Source: Pedobacter sp. Leaf250 (lineage in GTDB: Bacteria; Bacteroidota; Bacteroidia; Sphingobacteriales; Sphingobacteriaceae). From it: 64,000 nt of DNA. The notes below the pieces were generated by a model, which ran no database searches, was not told the DNA's origin, and saw only the letters and a program-made list of their open reading frames with translations. Shown here piece after piece: positions 8,801 through 18,109 of the stretch (its first letter is position 1; every line of letters starts with the position of its first letter). The stretch lies in contig NZ_CAKLBU010000017.1 of the NCBI RefSeq assembly GCF_920984735.1, positions 1 through 64,000 on the forward strand, given 5' to 3'. The position numbers and the translations under genes were made by a program.

Positions 8801-10998
8801 GCGTTGCGCACGATGTAGTACAGGTGGCCACGATGGTATATCCATTTGGTATTGCCCTGGTTCGCACCATTACATTTTACAGGAGAAATAATGCGGTCAT
8901 TTATCGTGAAGACAGCGGATGGGTTGCCAAGAGCGAAGGCATTTTTGACTTCTCTTTCGAAGGGAGGATTTCAGAGGATGAAAGCATCACTTTTGCCAAC
9001 CCTTATTCCATTCATCCGGGGGTTGTTCAGGGGCTACATAATGTCCATAATATTAAGGAAATTGAAGGAAGCGAAATTACTTTCAGCTATCACCCGCAAA
9101 AAGGCGATTATTATAAACAAGGCAAATTTATTCATGTTCAGGGAGATGGACCATCTGATGTTGTGGAAGCAAAATTTGTGGCCATAACCTTCGATGCGGA
9201 TGTGCATCTTGACCGAGACGGAAAGGGCAATACTCTCCTTGTGACAGGAAAACAGTTTAAAGGATATGTTCAGCTTTCCCCTGAAGGTGTTCCAGTCCCG
9301 AAACAAATTTTTCAGCAATTACTCCTACAAAATCAGAATTCTCTGGGTGGAAGCGTGGACTGTAGCTTAAATCTGGGTGGAGGTACCCAGCGTATGCAAG
9401 TAAACCGTGTGGATGTCTCCGCTTCATATCAAAATGGAGCCGCATCAGATGTTGTTTTTATTGCAGCAGCAAAAGGCTCAGTTCAACTGCCTGGGGATGG
9501 AAGCTGGGGAGTGGTTGAAGCCGATAATGTGACTGGTGAGGTTTCCCCGGTAAAAAATAAGCAAAGTCTCCCGTTAATCAGGGTGGGGGAGCGGAACCGG
9601 AGCGACGGTTCTTATAATCTCATTCCAACAAGCAAGCTCTCTCAGATAACTTTTCATGACGCGCTGCTGAACCCCGGAAGTTTTCCTAAAAGGTTTGCTT
9701 ATCTTCAGAATACAGGAACGCAGAAGATGCTTCTCGGTAATCCACGTTACCATGCGGATCAGATCACCGAACTCATCAGCAACCCTCCCCTTTTAGCGGA
9801 TAGCTTCAGGTTGTTGAAAAGCAAGGGGCCATTTCCCAATTTAGAAAATGCGATAACCCTGGAAAATGTCACAGATTCAATTACCGGATTGATTCCGGAA
9901 GGAATGGTTAAAGAAATTATCAATTTCAAGCTTCCGGATGATTTTACGTATGACATTATTGGAGAAAAAAATGCGCCATTCAGACTATACATTAAATATA
10001 AAAGTGATTACAAAAATGATTATAAAGACAAGACGGAGCCTGAAAAATCTGATAACACAGTCATTAATTATCTTACTGATTCTGCCGCCGGAGGGGATAA
10101 ATGGAAAAGTGATTTAGGTAATATAAGTATTGTGGTTGATTTGGCTTCGTTTAAATCCCTGATGACCATCAGCGGAAACTTTAAAGCTAACCCATCAATC
10201 AGTGCAAGTATCGACGCAGGCAAGGGTCCGCAATTAAAGCTGGCGAAGGAACTTCAGGCCGTATATGATATATTGGTTATTCTTGACAGTCTTGATCCTT
10301 CCTCACCTGCAGATGCAGTGAAAAAGGGATTACAGGTGGCCATGAGCAATGCTGCAGACAGCTGGGATTATAAATTCAAGGCCTCCAAAGAAATTCCTTT
10401 CGTTAAATTTCCTTTTGATCCGATAAACTATAATGCTCCAACCACACCTTTAAAACTCGATGCTTATTTCAAAATAGGCTGCTATTTCAATCAGCCCATC
10501 AAGATTCCCAAAACCATCGACCAGGTAATGCCCTCAGCGGGTGCCTTCCTGGAGTTTGGTGCCGATTTGAGGGTGATGTGTGTTTCTCTGGCTGCCGCGA
10601 CCATATACGCAATAGGCAGGGCAGAGGTTGGACTCATCGCAGATGAGAAAAGTCCACCAACGCTTTATTTCAAATTTGGTTTTGGTGTGGAACTCTGTGT
10701 GGGATTACCGGTCATTGGGAGTGTATCTGTTTTATATATGGTAGGAGTTGATATGGCACTGAATGTAAATGACCTGACCGTAGGCGCTTTCATATATTTC
10801 AGAGGTAGAGTGGAAATTTTCGGTGGAATTGTTACGGTGAGCATAAACATAGAAGCAGCCGGAAAAATTTATAAACAATTCGATGGCGGCCCCACAAACT
10901 GCATTGCCATGTGCACCTTCGCCTTGGACATCAGTATATTCTGGGTTATTAACATCAACTTTACCGAAACATGGGAAGAATCCCGTCAGATTGCCTGA
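5899..10998 (+). CDS. Giant unrecognised protein, first gene of a two-gene cassette
   Basis: The protein is 1,699 residues long from the ATG at 5899; an upstream in-frame TTG four codons earlier is less likely. I do not recognise the family. No signal peptide, transmembrane anchor, Walker motif or nuclease motif is evident. Most of the chain reads as alternating beta strands and loops, with many aromatic and glycine residues. The last about 170 residues are unusual: strongly hydrophobic strands rich in glycine (GAFLEFGADLRVMCV, FKFGFGVELCVGLPVIG), as in a large beta-sheet sandwich or barrel. Around residue 1370-1400 there is a lysine-, aspartate- and tyrosine-rich segment (KYKSDYKNDYKDKTEPEK). 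The second giant gene follows after 32 bases, so the two are surely co-transcribed and probably work together. Confidence 0.75.
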   Translation: MAKTVSSKSRIQLIHDLTDVNDSSGSKLQVLLNQIRNSDTSGEGTYLFKTDMPFSMEEDIRKNKLLREFSKEIPAETQNEQYVIRRETPFASLTNITLPDVLANSAPALGGLGAIAAPQKTLGPFTGNGGKLIWYDFFAYEKLIAVYLAGEDKPIMLIPLRINVRVRPTSSYTLSKGSIWIRADLFASAAGNTKYTGFKIKSGKISFNRTISGLGGSMKLGADISFDMELNLDNEFENKGEGIYGLDCRNSAVYLPNILALAYIGKKITIKRFEDLSWKLYGDSRVFKQTPRLVTFNSTFDKLFIPLQTAKDNFQPLAIESEFFRMEGEAPVRACNWSLSLNELDVTKPFSIRNNGAIAVDCRKGLTASWQGIDPSKPLHLLSPYIFVEQGLFIFHELNADFKSIEEEYKLWNRSDNPEIKTGMRLSFNRKKKFDYMCLGEGTEGIVVSADISINADKPLQADGEPVAHRTKDSIYVKYISAESAQVMVIDQDMLYEHSENGDVEENLLSKQKFKELKKEDNRYRFVLENAYLICTPPATLVLRGNWNKINEITEGNLTVLYGLTDLIPMLAHPYTSEILHDPRSSHRGLNDVAAYNRSLSGRITSIASWKQNDSAMAQVAIDFKLSYNPQEIIPSVIQSSKISYESSINPYDAAPISDRGKPIRSSQTFRAPRVFSLLDLSTHDDLLGISMSFNQVRHIAEGYAKVNQVSEQVVTIQQMNLRSPMAVLNGYTLPHISWEPLKNETPPRVSGDPQAGLLAYSDQGPATVFTQHDSQVINIDPARYMQRFKVNLKSEEFSQKEPPARNPLSKNDFLHSSVLFGLPNGKVSIAYLVPFDESIAMMNNSHLDFIQPDFSHKKLQLKGGMQFRIAARKSSLPEKYGPELSGITLQLHNLIDENGQEISQSVLGSSVHAIFRENFSLQIKDTGVPITHIDFSGYGASTYSNWLNPVGKYATVAQVKFDVLRGRVAHDVVQVATMVYPFGIALVRTITFYRRNNAVIYREDSGWVAKSEGIFDFSFEGRISEDESITFANPYSIHPGVVQGLHNVHNIKEIEGSEITFSYHPQKGDYYKQGKFIHVQGDGPSDVVEAKFVAITFDADVHLDRDGKGNTLLVTGKQFKGYVQLSPEGVPVPKQIFQQLLLQNQNSLGGSVDCSLNLGGGTQRMQVNRVDVSASYQNGAASDVVFIAAAKGSVQLPGDGSWGVVEADNVTGEVSPVKNKQSLPLIRVGERNRSDGSYNLIPTSKLSQITFHDALLNPGSFPKRFAYLQNTGTQKMLLGNPRYHADQITELISNPPLLADSFRLLKSKGPFPNLENAITLENVTDSITGLIPEGMVKEIINFKLPDDFTYDIIGEKNAPFRLYIKYKSDYKNDYKDKTEPEKSDNTVINYLTDSAAGGDKWKSDLGNISIVVDLASFKSLMTISGNFKANPSISASIDAGKGPQLKLAKELQAVYDILVILDSLDPSSPADAVKKGLQVAMSNAADSWDYKFKASKEIPFVKFPFDPINYNAPTTPLKLDAYFKIGCYFNQPIKIPKTIDQVMPSAGAFLEFGADLRVMCVSLAAATIYAIGRAEVGLIADEKSPPTLYFKFGFGVELCVGLPVIGSVSVLYMVGVDMALNVNDLTVGAFIYFRGRVEIFGGIVTVSINIEAAGKIYKQFDGGPTNCIAMCTFALDISIFWVININFTETWEESRQIA

Positions 10999-11030
10999 TG
11001 GAGATATAACTAATATTTAATACATTTATT

Positions 11031-14000
11031 ATGAATCCAAATCTTTGTATTTTAACCTTTCCTCAGTATTACAAAAACGGGAGAATTACCTTTCATATCG
11101 TTATCATTCCACGTAATATTAATCCTTTGCTTCCATTGGAAGATGCTCTGCCTGCTTTTGCGGATACAAAGCTTAGCTTTTCAGCAATGATTATCAATAC
11201 ATTGGACGGTCTCCCGCTATCGGGAAATGCGGTTGCGTCCTCCTCGTTAATCATCGAGAACCAGATATCCTCAAGCCGCGAAGTATGGGAAGCAGTGAAA
11301 CTGCAGCTTGAAGCCTCAGAGCAGGTCAAGGTTGATGATCAGGAAAGCCGCTCAGCTGATCAAAGGGCTGAACACGCGTTGAGTAAATATAAAAATGTAA
11401 GTATTAGAAAATACCTGCCGGAAACTTACCGCGCTTCATTTAATTTTGTTAAACCTAAGACCAAATTCGCACTTACGGGTGATGAATACAGTTGCGCAAT
11501 CAAAAACAAAAACAGCGAGATTAGGGATCTGCCAACTGACAGGCGCGTACTTTCATGGGGAAAGGTTGTTGCTTTCTGTTTAAGAAATCCGGTTTTAGCT
11601 GAAAAGGCTGGATTAATATATAAGGCATCAATTGCGGTCAAAGATCCTGATCTTTATGAAAATGGTGGCTGGATCTACACCAACTTTGCTGCGGATTGCC
11701 CATTTGCAGGCAGAGATAATATGAAATATGCAGCGAGGATACCTGCCTTGAAAGGCGTGCCTGACCGTCAGCTTTTTTCCGCCGTTCAGTTTCCGGTTTC
11801 AGAAATTGCCAATAACGATGCTGGCTATGATGAATTGCTCAGAGAAGCAATAATTTATGATGACGGCTATGCCAAAATCGTTCATGCCAATCAGCCTGTC
11901 AATCAGGATTTGCTCTCTGAAAAGGATAAATCAAATCCACCATTGAAAGATATAGGCATTCGACTGGGATGGGATGATGAACAAATTGCAATCTGGTATA
12001 ACCGGCAGATGCTTAAAAAGGAAGAATTAAGCGGAAGGGAGATCAATTCGCCACTGGGGATTTTTGGTTACCGGGTGGACGTCAGAGAAAGTGACGAAAG
12101 TGAATGGTGTTCTCAAAATAGTTTGATTCTTCGACAGACTACAGCCCTCTCCGGGGGGCGGCTTCCCATTTCGATGGAAGGAGATTTGGTTGAGCCTGGC
12201 ATGGAAATTCATCCCACCTCCCATGGCGATTCAGAAAATGATGGATTTTGGTTACCCATGTATTTTAGTTCCTGGATGGGAAAGCCCGTTACTATGGCTG
12301 ATCAGGATGTGGAAGAAATCAGTCAACTTACTTTTGATCAGGTGAAGCAGCCCCTTAATAATGATCCTTCTAATACTATAAATCTGATTCCAAAAAAGAC
12401 GTTTCATCCCTATATGGCAGACCCTAAGCATGTGGTGGATCTGAGGTACGGCCGGGACTATCAGTTCAGGGTAAGACTGATGGATATTTCTGGAGGGGGG
12501 CCCACTGTGAGTGATAAAATGTTAAACGGGGGTGAAAAACCAACTGCCCGATTACACTTTAAAAGGCATGTGGGGGCTGGACCGATAAAGGTTGTCAATG
12601 CTGAGGAACAATTTAATCTATCTGAGGCAGGTCGCGTAAAAGAAACGAATCTTATCCAGAACTTTACTGAAATTACCAGTCCCGTTTTAAAATTCAAAAG
12701 GCCACTATTAGCTTATCCCGCAGTAGTCTTTACCGGCAAATACGCAGACCCTATCCAAAGACTAAAGTCCATTTTGGCTGATCTGCCGCTAAGCGGAGAT
12801 CCCGATTCAATCGTAATCGGACTCGCAGATCCTGATGTTAAATCTTTCACTGTCCGGGTCGAGGCTCAAAGTCTTATTATGGATAATGCCCTATCTCAGA
12901 GCGGAAAAGAGTCATATGTTGAACTATATACCCGCGGGTATGCATTCGATGCAAATGATCTTGACCGCGAGTTCGAGCTCAAGATTATCTATCTTGACAT
13001 TAAACATATTGATCTGGGAAATCCTTCATTGATTCCAGGCGAAGAGGATGAAATTGTTTTGCCCACTGCCCGTCATTTGCGCCTGATTATTACACCGATT
13101 GTAGATGGGACCCAAAGCGGCTACGCGGATGCCGCTATTGAAAAAGGGAAGACGGTAACCTTAACATGCTATCAGCCTTCCATGGACGAATCAGCATTGC
13201 TGCTACCTATTGATGGTGGATTAAAGGCGGTGTATTTGCAGCCCGAAGATCCGATTGATGTTTCAAAGGTAAAACTGGTTTCTGATGATATTTCTATAAA
13301 CTTTATCAATAGCTCTACACCAATAGAATTGAGCAGGTTAGCGGAGCGTTTTAACCTTTCAGCGCACCAATTAACGCTGTCCGGCGAGCCGGGAAAAAGA
13401 ATGCAGTTTGGCTGTTCTAAATTGATGCGTCATTCCCTGGCGCCAGATTCTTCATCATTATCGTTCTCATCTCTTTCAGAACTGTTTAATCACTGGATTA
13501 TCGGAATTAATTATACCCTTGACAGAGATTGGGCATGGAATGCCCTGGAAACAGAAAGTATATCTGTTTTTAGAAAGTGGAAGAAAGAAGCAGATCATTC
13601 TTTTTGCGAAGAAATTCTTGCAGGAACTATCAATGTTTCTCAGACAGTAGCCATAAGTGCGCTGTCAGATCCCCAGAGATCTTATTCCCGACTGCTGTTT
13701 TTGGATGCCTTTGATCCAAAAGAAGCAGGCAGCGCTTCTCCATCTGAGGTAATACTCAGTTACCGCCTAGTCGTGAATTTTAATAAGAATCTCCTACCGG
13801 TAACCTTTGATGCAGCGTTCGGCGATCAGCAGATCCACCTTCCGGTAACGATTATACCTGCCCAGATTCCAAAATTGATTTCTGCAGGAATAGCCCTCTC
13901 TGAATATGTCGTAGATGCTGAGAAATATGCTTCCACTGAACCAAGGCAGCGGTATTTATGGCTAGAAATGGATTCACCGCCAAATGATAAACAGGATACT

Positions 14001-15023
14001 TACTTTGCCCGGGTGCTCTCACATGCCCCTGACCCTTACCTTTGTCGAATAAATAGCGAACTCATCAATTACTCGCCCAACGATCCGCCAATAAATATTA
14101 ATGAGGAAAAAGTAAGGGTTATCATCCCTAAAATGGATAATGATTTTGCCGGAGTAGGCGCAATGCAGGAAATGATCCCGGCTCATGATGAAAAGAATGA
14201 ATCTCATTTTTACATGCTTCCATTGCCTCCAGGGTTACATGCCGAGAGTGATGAACTTTTTGGATTCTTTAGCTATGAAATAAGGCTAGGCCACAGAAAA
14301 GAAACCTGGAGTACTGCACAGGGGAGGTATGGACGGCCTCTTAGGGTAAATGGTGTGCAACATCCTGCTCCAAATTTATCTTGTAACGCCTTTAGAAGAA
14401 AAATAGTTCCCCTTACGAGACGGGGTCACAAAGTATATAATTCAGAAGGCAAGCCAGAAAAATACAATATCCCAGGCGTATATACCGAAGAAATCGCGAC
14501 CAAAGTGAGCAGTGAGATCATAATTACTGCTCCATTTGCAACTGCGGTATTAGATGGTAAAAATCTTACTGCAGATCCCCCTCAGACGAGTTTGTGGTAC
14601 ATGCTTTATACACAGGTCAAACAAGCTGATGGTAATTCTTTTAGAAACCTGCTGCTCTCTTCTGGGCATATGTCTTTTAAGAGAAGACCCAAACCGGTTT
14701 CGGATATTGGAAATCAACAAAAAGAGGAGGGCGAGAAACGAGGAGTGGCTGTTCTCCAACTAACTGATATCCAAAAAAGATTAAAAGAGATGGGACTTCC
14801 CCCTGAAAGTAGCCTAAGTGTGTTGTGTGTGGAAATGTTTCCCTTACAGAATAACTGGCAGATGGAAAATGGACGAAGGTCGAGCTATACCCATAGTGGC
14901 CAAATGGAGCACAGCAATGCGAAGGAACCGGTTAACCCGCTAACAACAGGTCTTGGCAATTATAGGATTTACCGAACCTCTGCGTTAGTTCCCATTTCGG
15001 ATGTATGTTGTGATGATTGCTAA
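11031..15023 (+). CDS. Giant unrecognised protein, second gene of the cassette
   Basis: This 1,330-residue protein opens with MNPNLCILTFPQYYKNGRIT and has no signal peptide or membrane segment. I recognise no catalytic motif. Like its partner it is rich in beta-type sequence, with proline-rich turns and many aspartates, and it closes with a cysteine pair (DVCCDDC). It sits 32 bases after the first giant gene and no gene follows on this strand for 320 bases, so the cassette has exactly two members. A structural or surface-scaffold role is more likely than an enzymatic one, but that is inference from composition alone. Confidence 0.72.
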   Translation: MNPNLCILTFPQYYKNGRITFHIVIIPRNINPLLPLEDALPAFADTKLSFSAMIINTLDGLPLSGNAVASSSLIIENQISSSREVWEAVKLQLEASEQVKVDDQESRSADQRAEHALSKYKNVSIRKYLPETYRASFNFVKPKTKFALTGDEYSCAIKNKNSEIRDLPTDRRVLSWGKVVAFCLRNPVLAEKAGLIYKASIAVKDPDLYENGGWIYTNFAADCPFAGRDNMKYAARIPALKGVPDRQLFSAVQFPVSEIANNDAGYDELLREAIIYDDGYAKIVHANQPVNQDLLSEKDKSNPPLKDIGIRLGWDDEQIAIWYNRQMLKKEELSGREINSPLGIFGYRVDVRESDESEWCSQNSLILRQTTALSGGRLPISMEGDLVEPGMEIHPTSHGDSENDGFWLPMYFSSWMGKPVTMADQDVEEISQLTFDQVKQPLNNDPSNTINLIPKKTFHPYMADPKHVVDLRYGRDYQFRVRLMDISGGGPTVSDKMLNGGEKPTARLHFKRHVGAGPIKVVNAEEQFNLSEAGRVKETNLIQNFTEITSPVLKFKRPLLAYPAVVFTGKYADPIQRLKSILADLPLSGDPDSIVIGLADPDVKSFTVRVEAQSLIMDNALSQSGKESYVELYTRGYAFDANDLDREFELKIIYLDIKHIDLGNPSLIPGEEDEIVLPTARHLRLIITPIVDGTQSGYADAAIEKGKTVTLTCYQPSMDESALLLPIDGGLKAVYLQPEDPIDVSKVKLVSDDISINFINSSTPIELSRLAERFNLSAHQLTLSGEPGKRMQFGCSKLMRHSLAPDSSSLSFSSLSELFNHWIIGINYTLDRDWAWNALETESISVFRKWKKEADHSFCEEILAGTINVSQTVAISALSDPQRSYSRLLFLDAFDPKEAGSASPSEVILSYRLVVNFNKNLLPVTFDAAFGDQQIHLPVTIIPAQIPKLISAGIALSEYVVDAEKYASTEPRQRYLWLEMDSPPNDKQDTYFARVLSHAPDPYLCRINSELINYSPNDPPININEEKVRVIIPKMDNDFAGVGAMQEMIPAHDEKNESHFYMLPLPPGLHAESDELFGFFSYEIRLGHRKETWSTAQGRYGRPLRVNGVQHPAPNLSCNAFRRKIVPLTRRGHKVYNSEGKPEKYNIPGVYTEEIATKVSSEIIITAPFATAVLDGKNLTADPPQTSLWYMLYTQVKQADGNSFRNLLLSSGHMSFKRRPKPVSDIGNQQKEEGEKRGVAVLQLTDIQKRLKEMGLPPESSLSVLCVEMFPLQNNWQMENGRRSSYTHSGQMEHSNAKEPVNPLTTGLGNYRIYRTSALVPISDVCCDDC

Positions 15024-15343
15024 TTATAAATTGCTCTTGAATAATCTAGAGTGATATTGGCTAGCTGTATATTTAAATCCTCTAAACCGCATGAAGGAAT
15101 TAATACGCGGATGATATAACGCTATAAAAATTTCAATGTTGATAGTCGTTTCACATGAAATTTGGCTAATAAATCTTGGGATGGTTTTTATTTAGAACAA
15201 TAAAATAATGGTGCGACAACAAGTGAGGTCATAGTTTTGGCTTTAGAAATGAGTAACATTTTATTGATTTTAACGATATATCTTGGACGCTCCACTAATT
15301 TTTTTGCAATTTACTTTCAGTATGAACCGTAAACCAAATATAA
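15024..15343. other. Gene-free stretch after the giant-gene cassette
   Basis: I see no gene, RNA or clear terminator in this 320-base A+T-rich stretch. It must hold the promoter of the oxidoreductase gene, but no TAnnTTTG box is obvious. Confidence 0.35.
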
Positions 15344-16675
15344 ATGCTAAACCGTAGAAAATTCCTCAACTATGCTGCAACCGCAGTGGGAACCACTGCC
15401 ATGCTTTCTGCTTTAGACAATCCTGCCTATGCCCTTTTTAACAAGACTATTGGTGCAAACGACCAAATCAATGTTGGAGTTATAGGAATTAAAGGCATGG
15501 GATGGTCTGACCTCAAATCGGCCCTCAAAGTACCAGGCGTAAATCTTATCGCCCTGTGTGACAGTGATGCAAATGTCCTTGATGAAAGGATTGCCGAATT
15601 AAAGTCGATGAATCTTGACACCACAAAAGTAAAAAGATATAAAGATTATCGTGCGCTGCTTGATAATAAAGATGTTGATGCCGTGATTATCGGAACACCT
15701 GATCACTGGCATGCCCTGATGATGATTCATGCAGTACAGGCAGGTAAAGATGTATATGTTGAAAAGCCAGTCGGCAACTCTATTGTTGAATGCAGTACCA
15801 TGGTCAAAGCACAGGAACAATACAATAAGGTTGTACAGGCAGGTCAATGGCAGCGCAGTCAGCAACATTTTAAAGATGATGTTGATTTTGTAAAGAGCGG
15901 CCAGCTGGGAAATATCAGAACGGTGAAAGTATGGTGTTACCAGGGCTGGATGAAACCTGCTCCGGTAGTACCGGATACCTTACCGCCTGCAGGCGTTGAT
16001 TATGCCATGTGGCTTGGGCCGGCGAATAAAAGAGCATTCAATGCCAGCAGGTATCACTTCAATTTTCGCTGGTTTTGGGATTATGCCGGTGGGTTAATGA
16101 CCGACTGGGGAGTGCATTTATTGGATTATGGCTTGCTGGGTATGAATTCTCCTGTACCAAAAACCATATCTGCATTAGGTGGCCGCTTTGCTTATCCTGA
16201 TCTGTATGAAGAAACGCCTGATACGCTGACCACCTTATATGAGTTTGACAAGTTCAACGTGGTATGGGACTCTGCTATGGGCATTGATAATGGCTCTTAT
16301 AACCGCAATCATGGTATTGCCTATATCGGTAACAACGGCACATTGATCCTCAACAGGCAAGGCTGGGAAGTTATTGAGGAAAAGGTAAGTGGCAATAAAG
16401 TGAGCAAGCCCTTTGTTAAATCATCAGATAATGGACTAGACAATCATATGGTCAATTTCTTTAGTGTGCTCAGATCCAGAAAAAAAGAAGAACTGAACTG
16501 CTCTATACAGGATGCTGCGCATGTAGCTACCGTCGCTCAAATGGGAAATCTTGCCTTCAGAAGCGGACAAAAATTATCATGGGACAATATCAAACACCAG
16601 TTTACAGATAAACTGGTCAACGATAAATACCTGCTGGCCCAATATCACAACGGTTACAGCTTACCCAAAGTTTGA
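15344..16675 (+). CDS. Gfo/Idh/MocA-family oxidoreductase with Tat-type signal
   Basis: The N-terminus carries a twin-arginine signal (NRRKFLNYAATAVGTTAM), so the protein is probably exported folded to the periplasm with its cofactor. The NAD(P)-binding Rossmann fold starts at INVGVIGIKGMG (about residues 41-52). It continues with ALCDSD and the family signature VEKPVGNS near residue 140, where the lysine is the usual catalytic residue. The C-terminal half is the alpha/beta dimerisation and substrate domain, containing WFWDYAGGLMTDWGVHLLDY with the conserved histidine. The length of 443 is normal. Members with Tat signals in Bacteroidota usually act on glycans or sugar derivatives. There are no sugar-use neighbours here, so the substrate is unknown. 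Confidence 0.88.
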   Translation: MLNRRKFLNYAATAVGTTAMLSALDNPAYALFNKTIGANDQINVGVIGIKGMGWSDLKSALKVPGVNLIALCDSDANVLDERIAELKSMNLDTTKVKRYKDYRALLDNKDVDAVIIGTPDHWHALMMIHAVQAGKDVYVEKPVGNSIVECSTMVKAQEQYNKVVQAGQWQRSQQHFKDDVDFVKSGQLGNIRTVKVWCYQGWMKPAPVVPDTLPPAGVDYAMWLGPANKRAFNASRYHFNFRWFWDYAGGLMTDWGVHLLDYGLLGMNSPVPKTISALGGRFAYPDLYEETPDTLTTLYEFDKFNVVWDSAMGIDNGSYNRNHGIAYIGNNGTLILNRQGWEVIEEKVSGNKVSKPFVKSSDNGLDNHMVNFFSVLRSRKKEELNCSIQDAAHVATVAQMGNLAFRSGQKLSWDNIKHQFTDKLVNDKYLLAQYHNGYSLPKV

Positions 16676-16799
16676 TCCGAAAAACCTATTAAAATTGTTT
16701 CCTTAAGTAAAGGGAATGATATGTTTTGATTGCAACTGGCGGAACAATCAACAATACGTGGTGATTTTTGATATTAGTATTTTCTCTTCTTTTAATCGG

Positions 16800-17018
16800 T
16801 CAACAGCCTGTTGGACAATTGATCTTTTTTGACATTTTTATATTATTTAATTGTGAGCAAGGAAATATCTTGTATATGTCGTTTCTTTTTACAAATCTGG
16901 CTAACTCAATAGTGTTTTCATCTTTATAAAAACCCAATCGATAATCCCCAATTCGCCAAGGAATAAGCTGTAGAAAAACCTTTCGTTTTTTGAGACTAAT
17001 AACATCTAATGAAAGTCC
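16800..17018 (-). pseudogene. Gene fragment of unknown family
   Basis: The stretch between the oxidoreductase and the AbiE genes holds a minus-strand frame of 72 codons with no start codon. It reads convincingly as protein, including FLQLIPWRIGDYRLGFYKDE and NTIELARFVKRNDIYKIFP. It is bounded by stops on both sides. I do not recognise it. It is best seen as the remains of a gene; the rest of 16676-17209 shows nothing. Confidence 0.35.
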
Positions 17019-17209
17019 TTAGTCTTATTAAAAAATCTACATTTTATTGATAACAGCAATTATAGCCAGTTGCAAATTTGAGAGCTGGTATTACTTCTTG
17101 CTAAATGAGAATATTAATCGTAAGTAAAAATTATAGACTACATTTTTATTTATTATTGCAACATAATCCTTAAACATGGTAAGTGAGTACATGTATTATC
17201 CATATTCTT

Positions 17210-18109
17210 CTATGATAATTTAAGTGCTTTTTTCAATTCGTTGAGCATGTCCTTGTGTTTGCTGGGATTCTTCTCCATTAGTTCCTGAAGATGCTTCATC
17301 TTCCATTTGATTGACGGAAAATGTGAGTATGCGTATTTTTCCCAGTTAGGGGTCATATTCTTAAACGCAAGGAGAAACTCCCTGTCTATTTTATCAAGTC
17401 CATTGGTAACTGTCTCAACAAGTTGTACTTTTATCTGCTCGTATTCTTCATAGCTGAGGGCTTCTGATGTCATGCCGTTAAACTGTTTTTCCAATGCAGA
17501 TTTCTGGTCAATAAAATTTGGATTGAGCATTTCAAAAAGTGGGCGTTTTGCACCCAACAGACAGAAAAGAAATCCTTTTTTAATTTCATCATTAAACCCT
17601 TCGTTTGCAAGCAAGTATTTTACATCGAAAATGTCCCTTGGGTGCTGGCGGTCTAGGGCTGCACAAATCTTTCCTCCATAGAGTTGCCCTAGCGGCACTA
17701 CTGTAATCTCACAAAATGTATTATATTCTTCCTGCGCTCTTTCGCACAACACTCTAACTTCTGGCTCCTCATATGCCCCCCTTCCCATCCTGCTCACCTC
17801 GAGTTTGATAGATGCCTGCTTTGTACTGATCAACAACTTGGAGACTTCTGCTTTTAAAACCGCGGTAGCGTTCATTGACTTTTCGATATCCGACTTAATT
17901 CTAGATAATGCATTGTTGATTTCGCCTATCGAAGTATCCCAGTCTTCAATCTGCAGATAGGTGAGATCAATATCTACCGAAAGCCTTGGCATGTTACGAA
18001 CAAAAAGATTAATCGCCGTTCCACCGTGCAACGCAAAACACTTCTCCTTAGCTACCAGCGGCAGCACGTCAAGCAAAAGCTTGACCTGGCTCTTATATAC
18101 TTTCTCCAT
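17210..18109 (-). CDS. abiEii: AbiEii-type nucleotidyltransferase toxin (type IV TA)
   Basis: The protein has the AbiEii/AbiGii DUF1814 nucleotidyltransferase core. It shows ALHGGTAINLF at residues 26-36 (the hG-G-T/S motif) and RLSVDIDLTY at 42-51 with the metal-binding pair D46-x-D48. A later GGKICAALDRQHPRDIFDVKYL block completes the signature. AbiEii proteins are GTP-using nucleotidyltransferases that arrest growth and give phage abortive infection; homologues such as MenT modify tRNA acceptor ends. The 299-residue length fits. The start overlaps the end of the antitoxin gene by 17 bases, so the two are translationally coupled. Confidence 0.88.
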   Translation of the reverse strand: MEKVYKSQVKLLLDVLPLVAKEKCFALHGGTAINLFVRNMPRLSVDIDLTYLQIEDWDTSIGEINNALSRIKSDIEKSMNATAVLKAEVSKLLISTKQASIKLEVSRMGRGAYEEPEVRVLCERAQEEYNTFCEITVVPLGQLYGGKICAALDRQHPRDIFDVKYLLANEGFNDEIKKGFLFCLLGAKRPLFEMLNPNFIDQKSALEKQFNGMTSEALSYEEYEQIKVQLVETVTNGLDKIDREFLLAFKNMTPNWEKYAYSHFPSIKWKMKHLQELMEKNPSKHKDMLNELKKALKLS

